Source: Aquidulcibacter sp.
GTDB lineage: Bacteria; Pseudomonadota; Alphaproteobacteria; Caulobacterales; Aquidulcibacteraceae
Length of the DNA: 64,000 bases
Direction: 5' to 3'
Assembly: GCA_027532555.1 (NCBI GenBank)
Contig: JAPZTJ010000029.1
Coordinates: 23,877 to 87,876, forward strand
Below the pieces are notes generated by a model. The model was not told the origin of the DNA. It worked only from the letters and a program-made list of their open reading frames with translations, and did no database searches. This document shows positions 8,833-13,787 of this stretch, piece after piece. Each line of letters starts with the position of its first letter. Positions within the stretch are counted from its first letter, which is position 1. The position numbers were made by a program, and so were the translations under genes.

Positions 8833-9834
8833 GTGTCAAAGCGCCAGAAAGGGCCCCTGCCCTATCCTGCCCCAGGAATTGGTGCCGCCTGGCTGGGAGA
8901 TAGCCCTGCCTTTGGGTTTGGCGATGGGATGATGAAGTTGGGCGAACAATACCTCACCTGTCATCAGGGCGGTATGCTCGCCATGCAGGCCAGTCCCGAC
9001 GGTCAATCCATCTGGACGGCAGGGGATGACGGCAGGCTCGTTCAAGTCGATCTTCAGGGTCAAGTTCATGAACGTCTTCATGTCCCGCGCAAATGGCTCG
9101 ACTCGTTGGCGATCTCCTCAGATGGCAGCTTTGTCGCCGTCGCGGCGGGCCAGACCGTGCATGTCGTTGGCCAAGATGGCACATCTCAAGAGTTGCGGCC
9201 ACCGAAAGGACCAACAGCTTTAGCCTTCGCCCAGGACGGACAAGAGCTTGCCGTTACCCATAGCGGGGGCGTGAGCCTGTTTGAGCTGTCGTCTGGAGAG
9301 CTAGTGCAAGAAATCCCATGTGCCGGTGGTCCCATCTCTGTGGCCTATGGCGCAGATGATACGTTTTTGTATGTCGGCCTGTCAGAACCGGCTTTGGCTG
9401 GATGGCGTCTTCAAGACGGGCAAGCCTTTAAAATGGGTGGCTATCCGGCCAAGCCCCGCCACCTCGTGCAGAACAAGACGGGCTCTGTCCTTCTCACCTC
9501 CGGCGGCCCTGCTCTGCTCGCTTGGCCGATCGTGGCCGGCAAAGGTCCGATGGGACAATCGGCTGGCCTGTACCGGCCACGGCTAGGGCTAGTGACTTGT
9601 GTTGCCGTTCATGAAGCGCGGGCATTAGTTGGCTGGTCGGATGGGGGGGTGGACCAAGTTGATCTCTCGTCAGGTAAGACAGGCTTCTTAGCAGGCCCGC
9701 GCCCTCGCACTGAGCTTTTGGACGATCCCCGCAAGATGCGCCGCTCGATCCTAAGTCTCGCTTTCCATGCGTCTGGCAAACGCTTCGCCTATGTGGGCGA
9801 AGATGGTAGTTTTGGCCATCAATGGCTTCAATGA
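8833..9834 (+). CDS. WD40/YVTN-like beta-propeller protein
   Basis: A 333-residue protein made of repeated blades: stretches such as MQASPDGQSIWTAGDDGRL, LAISSDGSFVAVAAG, LAFAQDGQELAVTHSGG and LAFHASGKRFAYVGEDG share the pattern A-x-S-x-DG-x-hydrophobic-x3-G-x-DG. This suits a seven-bladed WD40-like propeller acting as a binding scaffold. No signal peptide or enzymatic motif is visible, so it is probably cytoplasmic. It starts with GTG behind a good AGGAG. It is the last ordinary gene before the plasmid-type replication region. Confidence 0.75.
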   Translation: MSKRQKGPLPYPAPGIGAAWLGDSPAFGFGDGMMKLGEQYLTCHQGGMLAMQASPDGQSIWTAGDDGRLVQVDLQGQVHERLHVPRKWLDSLAISSDGSFVAVAAGQTVHVVGQDGTSQELRPPKGPTALAFAQDGQELAVTHSGGVSLFELSSGELVQEIPCAGGPISVAYGADDTFLYVGLSEPALAGWRLQDGQAFKMGGYPAKPRHLVQNKTGSVLLTSGGPALLAWPIVAGKGPMGQSAGLYRPRLGLVTCVAVHEARALVGWSDGGVDQVDLSSGKTGFLAGPRPRTELLDDPRKMRRSILSLAFHASGKRFAYVGEDGSFGHQWLQ

Positions 9835-9859
9835 ATCGGGTAAGCGCCTTAAACTGGGC

Positions 9860-9885
9860 TTGGGCACATCTTGATGTGTGCCCAA
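9860..9885. terminator. hairpin after the beta-propeller gene
   Basis: A perfect 9-bp stem (TTGGGCACA / TGTGCCCAA) with an 8-base loop lies 25 bases after the propeller gene's stop. No T-tract follows, so it may be a weak or factor-assisted terminator, or the border of the replication region. Confidence 0.35.
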
Positions 9886-9890
9886 TAGCC

Positions 9891-9930
9891 CACTTATAAA
9901 GACTCTTAATAGAAGAGTTAAAGAGTTAAG
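9891..9930. other. AT-rich segment beside the iterons, possible DNA unwinding element
   Basis: This stretch is clearly richer in A and T than its surroundings and holds AGAGTTA twice in direct orientation plus ACTCTTA once. It lies about 55 bases from the first iteron, where plasmid origins usually carry their melting region. Function is inferred from position only. The whole gap 9835-10162 has no gene: it holds the hairpin, this segment and the iterons. Confidence 0.35.
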
Positions 9931-9986
9931 TGCCTCAAAAGTGCCTTTTTAGGTCTTATCTTCAAAGGGTTGCAGAGACCCCTTGC

Positions 9987-10090
9987 GGGCGTTCCCCCGT
10001 GGATTAGCGTCCGATACCCCGAAGCCCCTGTGGGTGTTCCACCGCCAGTCCGGCGCCCGTTCCCCCGACAAAAAGTGGGTGTTCCCCCGT
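9987..10090 (+). repeat. iteron array, probable plasmid-type replication origin (oriV)
   Basis: Five 14-base units start at 9987, 10009, 10032, 10055 and 10077, i.e. every 22-23 bases or two helical turns. Units 1 and 5 are GGGCGTTCCCCCGT and GGGTGTTCCCCCGT; unit 3 is GGGTGTTCCACCGC; unit 4 is GCCCGTTCCCCCGA; unit 2 (GTCCGATACCCCGA) is degenerate. Regular phasing on one DNA face is typical of iterons bound by a replication initiator. An RPA-family RepA gene lies 0.7 kb away, and a further copy (10736-10749) abuts its 3' end. Direct observation supports the repeats; the origin function is inferred. Confidence 0.7.
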
Positions 10091-10162
10091 TGGTTTGGGG
10101 GGCCATAAGGTGGATTGTGTTTCTTAGGATAGATGGCGAAAGATGACTTGCTCGAAGCAAAT

Positions 10163-10645
10163 TCAACGACTCTTCTCAGAAACCAATTCTCGGAGCACGA
10201 CGCCGCCGGTTTCTGTTACAGAAAGGATCGCGCGGATTGGGCACCTGCTTTCTTCACGACTGCCAATCATGATTTGGTGGCCATCCTTCACAAAGTCGAA
10301 TGCGCCAGATTGATCGGACAGGATGAGGAGGCCGATGGGCTGACTTTCCATGTCGCGGGTTTGAATGAGCGAAAAGCCGATCGCGGTTTTGGCAACTTTT
10401 TCCGGTTGCGTTCCGGAATCAACGGGCCAAAAGGTCATGGCGTAATTGCCTTTAGCAAGATTTAGCTCTGGCCCAAGCTTGGAAAGGTCGCCAACAGGTA
10501 AGTTCCTTATAGGGAGTACTTCCAGCGCGTTTTGGCAATTGGCGTTAGACGTCGAGGTTATTGTGGTTTGGGACCATGCGTTTGAGCTCCAGATACTCAT
10601 GGAGAGCGCGCAGTAGATGAAAGTCTTCAAGAGTGATTTTGACAT
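10163..10645 (-). CDS. small exported protein of unknown function
   Basis: 160 residues beginning with a signal peptide (MSKSLLKTFIYCALSMSIWS, likely cleaved after NAWSQ). The mature part is beta-rich, has two widely spaced cysteines (CQNALE near residue 37 and SRCPIRA near residue 134) that could form a disulphide, and shows no family I recognise. Its base composition is more AT-rich than that of neighbouring genes. It lies between the iteron array and repA, where plasmids often carry inserted cargo. A clear Shine-Dalgarno is not seen, so expression is uncertain, but the coherent signal peptide argues it is real. Confidence 0.6.
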   Translation of the reverse strand: MSKSLLKTFIYCALSMSIWSSNAWSQTTITSTSNANCQNALEVLPIRNLPVGDLSKLGPELNLAKGNYAMTFWPVDSGTQPEKVAKTAIGFSLIQTRDMESQPIGLLILSDQSGAFDFVKDGHQIMIGSREESRCPIRAILSVTETGGVVLRELVSEKSR

Positions 10646-10735
10646 GGTGAGTACCCAGGGCTCCTATACTTAGCAAACGATACCTGTTTCCGTCGGTTCC
10701 ACGTCTTCTATGTCTACTCGTGACACCCCCAAAGT

Positions 10736-10749
10736 GGGTGATCCCCCGT
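10736..10749 (+). repeat. single iteron abutting the 3' end of repA
   Basis: GGGTGATCCCCCGT, preceded by AAAGT exactly as in the last unit of the main array. It ends 4 bases before the repA stop codon (minus strand). It differs from the array consensus at one base (A for T at position 6). Confidence 0.6.
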
Positions 10750-10753
10750 CAGG

Positions 10754-11671
10754 TCACAGAAGCAAATCGCCTTGCTTTTTGGCGATGGTGTCGGCGTACA
10801 ATTGGTCAAATTCAACGATGGCGTCGGATATGGCGGTGCGTTCGCCAGCATCTCGTCGGATGAAGTGGGCGGCAGGGGAGCCGTCGGCGGCTTTGACGAT
10901 GGTCATGCTATATTCTGGCAATTCATCGCGTAGCGCGATCTTGCGCATCATGCGGGCGAACTCTTTGGGTTCGGAATCAGAGCCTGTTTTGTCTTTCAGA
11001 ACCGAGAAGCGGCAGAGCCAGCCCTTCTTTTGATCGCCCGCATGCTTGCGCGCAATCCGGTAAAGCGCTCTCTCCAGCCCACCGGTTAAGCTGAAATAGT
11101 CGGGGTGCATGGTCAGCAATTGCTTTTCCTGCGTCACCCCTTCGTAGATCCAGTTGGACAAGGTAATGCGCAAGGCGCGCGGCTGTTCGGTGATGGGGTC
11201 AACCTCAATGTCCCATTCATCAATCCAGGAAAAGCGGCGGTCTCTGCCTCGCTTGGCACGTAGCGATGTGAAGATGGTGGTCGAGGCCAAACGGTCTAGG
11301 GCAGCGCGCAGCTCTTGATAGCCCTTGCCGCCAGTGTCACGCTTAATGGCGCGCAGAAGGTCGTAGGCGGTGGTGCGTAGCGTGCGCGGCAGATCATTGA
11401 CGCCCTGCTGCTTCAACCGGTTCAAGGCGCTTGCTGCCCAGATCAATATATCGGCGTCCCAGATCGTGGCCATGCCATAGGCGGGTACGGCTTCAACCTT
11501 GACCCAAACTTCGCCATCGGGGCTGCGGTAATCGATAGGCTTCAGGCGTTTGCGCTTTTGCAGCGAGAAGAAGGGCCGCTCCATCGTCTCGCGTTGATCC
11601 TTCAACGGGATGTCGTGCACCATCGGGATGAAGAAATCGAACTGAGGATCATCTTTGCGTCGCGCGGACAT
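10754..11671 (-). CDS. repA: RepA, RPA-family plasmid replication initiator
   Basis: A 305-residue initiator of the RPA family found on plasmids of sphingomonads, Zymomonas and other Alphaproteobacteria. Recognisable parts are the N-terminal QFDFFIPMVHDIPLKDQRE, the winged-helix region IWDADILIWAASALNRL, and the second half with LTMHPDYFSLTGGLERALYRIARKHAG. Such proteins bind iterons and recruit host replication proteins. The ATG at 11671 was chosen because upstream codons read through a palindromic leader, and because a purine-rich GAGAGAGA lies just before it. All three replication/partition genes (parA, RHH, repA) point the same way. Confidence 0.85.
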   Translation of the reverse strand: MSARRKDDPQFDFFIPMVHDIPLKDQRETMERPFFSLQKRKRLKPIDYRSPDGEVWVKVEAVPAYGMATIWDADILIWAASALNRLKQQGVNDLPRTLRTTAYDLLRAIKRDTGGKGYQELRAALDRLASTTIFTSLRAKRGRDRRFSWIDEWDIEVDPITEQPRALRITLSNWIYEGVTQEKQLLTMHPDYFSLTGGLERALYRIARKHAGDQKKGWLCRFSVLKDKTGSDSEPKEFARMMRKIALRDELPEYSMTIVKAADGSPAAHFIRRDAGERTAISDAIVEFDQLYADTIAKKQGDLLL

Positions 11672-11703
11672 AGCTGTCTCTCTCTTTCGAACATCGCCCT
11701 CTA

Positions 11704-11717
11704 TCTCGCATGCGAGA
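11704..11717. promoter_or_regulatory. 14-bp perfect palindrome in the repA leader
   Basis: TCTCGCATGCGAGA lies 33 bases before the repA start. It could be an operator for RepA autoregulation or form a leader hairpin next to the ribosome binding site. Confidence 0.45.
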
Positions 11718-11779
11718 GGGCAAAAGCGTGTCCCCGGTGACGCACCGCCATGGTGCATGGAATGGAGTGTCCCGATTCG

Positions 11780-11808
11780 AGGGCCCAACCAAGGTAAGGG
11801 GCCCTTTT
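11780..11808 (+). terminator. terminator-like hairpin antisense to the repA leader
   Basis: A 7-bp stem AGGGCCC / GGGCCCT with a 12-base loop is followed by a T-run on the plus strand. Read in the plus direction this resembles an intrinsic terminator, opposite to repA. It would suit a short antisense RNA from the repA leader. This interpretation is tentative. Confidence 0.35.
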
Positions 11809-11900
11809 CGGTGGTATCTAGATGATCCTATCTGATTCTGCGCATGCAGAAGATAAATCTGGGGTGCGCTACCACACAGGTGGAGCTGTCGACCCGTCTG

Positions 11901-11912
11901 CATGTGGACACG
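11901..11912 (-). repeat. copy of the 12-bp CGTGTCCACATG partition-region repeat
   Basis: Reverse complement of the same 12-base word found twice upstream of parA. It lies in the gap between the RHH gene and repA, followed by the inverted repeat GTCACG-GGGT-CGTGAC at 11923-11938, which may act as terminator or operator. Confidence 0.5.
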
Positions 11913-11922
11913 TCTTCAAGTC

Positions 11923-11938
11923 GTCACGGGGTCGTGAC
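11923..11938. repeat. inverted repeat GTCACG-N4-CGTGAC
   Basis: A perfect 6-bp inverted repeat with a GGGT spacer, 31 bases past the stop of the RHH gene. It is a candidate terminator of the parA operon or a protein-binding site ahead of repA; the sequence does not decide. Confidence 0.4.
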
Positions 11939-11969
11939 TAGGCCACCCTGCCCTATTTTGGGAGTGGGT

Positions 11970-12350
11970 CTAGCGCTCACCCATCGGGTGCTTGCCATAA
12001 TGGCGCAGGACGAAATCGAGGCCCTCACCCACCAAGTGTTGCACGGTGACGTCCCGCTCTGCCGCGAGAATACGCAGCGAGCGTGAGAGTTCTGGGCTGA
12101 AATAGCCCGCAACCATCACCCGGCCATCGCGAGCTTTGGCCTTTTGAGGCACGGGCATCGCAAAATTGGGAGGCGCAAAGACCGGCGCGGCTGCCATGGG
12201 TTCGGCTACCGCGACTGGGGCTGGCGCAAACTGCGGCTCAGCAACTTGTTGGCTATCCTGATTGGCCGGAGCCGTCATTTGGTATGGGCTTGTATTTGGT
12301 TGTGCAGCTACGGCGGCGAGACGCGCTGCGAGGCTTGGTGCTTTGGCCAT
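11970..12350 (-). CDS. ribbon-helix-helix protein, probable centromere-binding partner of ParA
   Basis: 126 residues: a proline/alanine/glutamine-rich, probably disordered N-terminal half (residues 1-70), then a basic linker KAKARDGR and a compact C-terminal domain (VMVAGYFSPELSRSLRILAAERDV). Its beta strand plus two helices match the ribbon-helix-helix fold. ParG-type partition factors share this plan: a flexible N terminus stimulates the ParA ATPase and the RHH domain binds the centromere/operator. It follows parA by 34 bases on the same strand, behind an AAGGGGA site. It is not a ParB of the HTH type. Confidence 0.72.
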   Translation of the reverse strand: MAKAPSLAARLAAVAAQPNTSPYQMTAPANQDSQQVAEPQFAPAPVAVAEPMAAAPVFAPPNFAMPVPQKAKARDGRVMVAGYFSPELSRSLRILAAERDVTVQHLVGEGLDFVLRHYGKHPMGER

Positions 12351-12384
12351 CTATGTCCCCTTCCCTCTCGTTAGAATGTGATGA

Positions 12385-13032
12385 TTAAGCCGCTTGGGCG
12401 ACGGTTTGCGTTTTTGTGAGGCGGCCCATCATCCAGTCAAAGACCGCATCGACTTCGCTGGCGGCCTTACAGCCTGGCTCATATTCACTGGCGGTATGGC
12501 CATCGACCACGGCGTGACGGAAAGCGGCGCGTTCTGTCAGGCAGACCGGGGCCAATGGCATGCCAATGCCGCGGACAACAGCGGCGGCATCTTCGACCAA
12601 GCTGGCAGCGCGCGGTGGGACGGCGTTAAAAATCGTATAAGCGGGCTTTTGCGCGATGCGCATCAATTCCCCGGTGGTCTTGATGGCATGGAGGTCAAAG
12701 GCGCTGACCCGTGTCGGCACCAAAACTAGATCAGCAGCGCGTGCGGCTGAGACGGCTGCTGCGTCTGCGGCTGGTGGGCTGTCTAGGATGCAGAGATCGA
12801 CGCCGGCTTGCGCGGCTTCCTGCAACGTTGCCTCAAGGCGGGTGTAAGGCGTGGCCACGACGGCTGGATTGTCCCCTCCCCGCCAATCGCCCCATTGGGC
12901 GGCTGTGGCTTGCGGGTCGAGGTCGATCAAAGCGACTGACATACCCTTGCGGGCACCTGCAACGGCGAGGTGAACCGATAAAGTGGTCTTTCCTGCCCCA
13001 CCTTTCTGGCTGACTATGGCTACTACATGCAT
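12385..13032 (-). CDS. parA: small ParA-family partition ATPase (type Ib)
   Basis: 215 residues with the deviant Walker A motif SQKGGAGKTT at residues 8-17, switch region DLDPQATAAQW near residue 40 and LDSPPAAD near residue 85. It lacks the N-terminal DNA-binding domain of type Ia ParA, so it belongs to the short ParF-like class that works with RHH partners, which is what follows it. The ATG at 13032 sits 5 bases after a strong GAGGAGG; upstream in-frame codons are rejected because the Walker motif should be near the N terminus. The promoter region carries CGTGTCCACATG repeats, the likely operator and centromere. Confidence 0.88.
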   Translation of the reverse strand: MHVVAIVSQKGGAGKTTLSVHLAVAGARKGMSVALIDLDPQATAAQWGDWRGGDNPAVVATPYTRLEATLQEAAQAGVDLCILDSPPAADAAAVSAARAADLVLVPTRVSAFDLHAIKTTGELMRIAQKPAYTIFNAVPPRAASLVEDAAAVVRGIGMPLAPVCLTERAAFRHAVVDGHTASEYEPGCKAASEVDAVFDWMMGRLTKTQTVAQAA

Positions 13033-13045
13033 CTTTCTACCTCCT

Positions 13046-13581
13046 CGTGTCCACATGCTGTCATGTGGTAAGTCCGGCGCGTCGTCATCTGGGGGCGCCC
13101 ACATTTAGAGGGCCCCACAAGTGGGCATGAGAGACATGGCGCGGTGTCGCCCTGTCCGAAGCTGGACTTGTTGAAGAGTCGCCGCCTCCCCGTGTCCACA
13201 TGTTGAAATCCTAGGCTCTAAACCTTAACGATTCCTTATCGACCATCTGAAAATTCGCCTCAGAGGCGATTATAGAGGCGGGACGGTTGTCCGGCCGTCT
13301 TTGAGCAGAGAGGGGCCTGCTTGTCGATTTCTAGGTCGAGGAGGGGCAGGTGAGGGGGCCAGTCGCAATGTAAAGCCGCGCTGGCGCGCGCTGCAGCGCA
13401 AATTGGTCCTGTGTTGTCCAAATTCTAGCCTGAAGCGGCAAGTTTGTCGGGTTGTGGGCGTGTCCACATCACGACGCTTCCCCGTGCTGAGATGTGGGCT
13501 TGTCAACGTTTCATTGTATCCGACTGAGGACAAGGGGAGACGTGGGCACGTGTACAGGTCGCCCTTGTTGATTTGTCCACA
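13046..13581. repeat. CGTGTCCACATG repeat region upstream of parA, probable centromere/operator or DnaA-box cluster
   Basis: Perfect copies of CGTGTCCACATG lie at 13046-13057 and 13191-13202, and a one-mismatch copy at 13459-13470. TTGTCCACA occurs at 13573-13581. The first copy is part of an inverted repeat, CCACATG-CTGT-CATGTGG (13051-13068), just before the parA ribosome binding site. The region 13033-13787 contains no convincing gene. The repeats could be parS/operator sites for the RHH protein. Because they contain TCCACA they also resemble DnaA boxes (TTATCCACA), so both roles are possible. Confidence 0.6.
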
Positions 13582-13742
13582 CGCAGACATGACTTCTGTG
13601 AGGACGTGTCGACGCAAAAAAGAGCTGGACGGGGAGGCGCAGAGCGTAATTCTGCCGTCAAGGGCTCGCGCACGGACAATTGGTGGTCAAGCTGACGGCG
13701 AGGTACCACTCAGGAAGGGCTCGAGTAGCATCCGCAAATCAT

Positions 13743-13752
13743 CGGGGGATCA
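13743..13752 (-). repeat. isolated iteron-like element TGATCCCCCG (reverse)
   Basis: CGGGGGATCA on the plus strand, between the partition region and the phosphorylase-kinase-like gene. It is one of four exact copies of this 10-base word seen in the window. Confidence 0.3.
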
Positions 13753-13787
13753 CACACAGCCCGGCAAGGCCGCTCACCCTGCGCGTA

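Noticed and set aside
9987..10090. CRISPR array
   Set aside because: Units are 14 bases, imperfect, spaced 22-23 bases with no unique spacers and no cas genes; they fit iterons.
10133..10465. Plus-strand frame opposite the small exported protein
   Set aside because: The minus-strand frame has a coherent signal peptide; the plus-strand product shows no family features.
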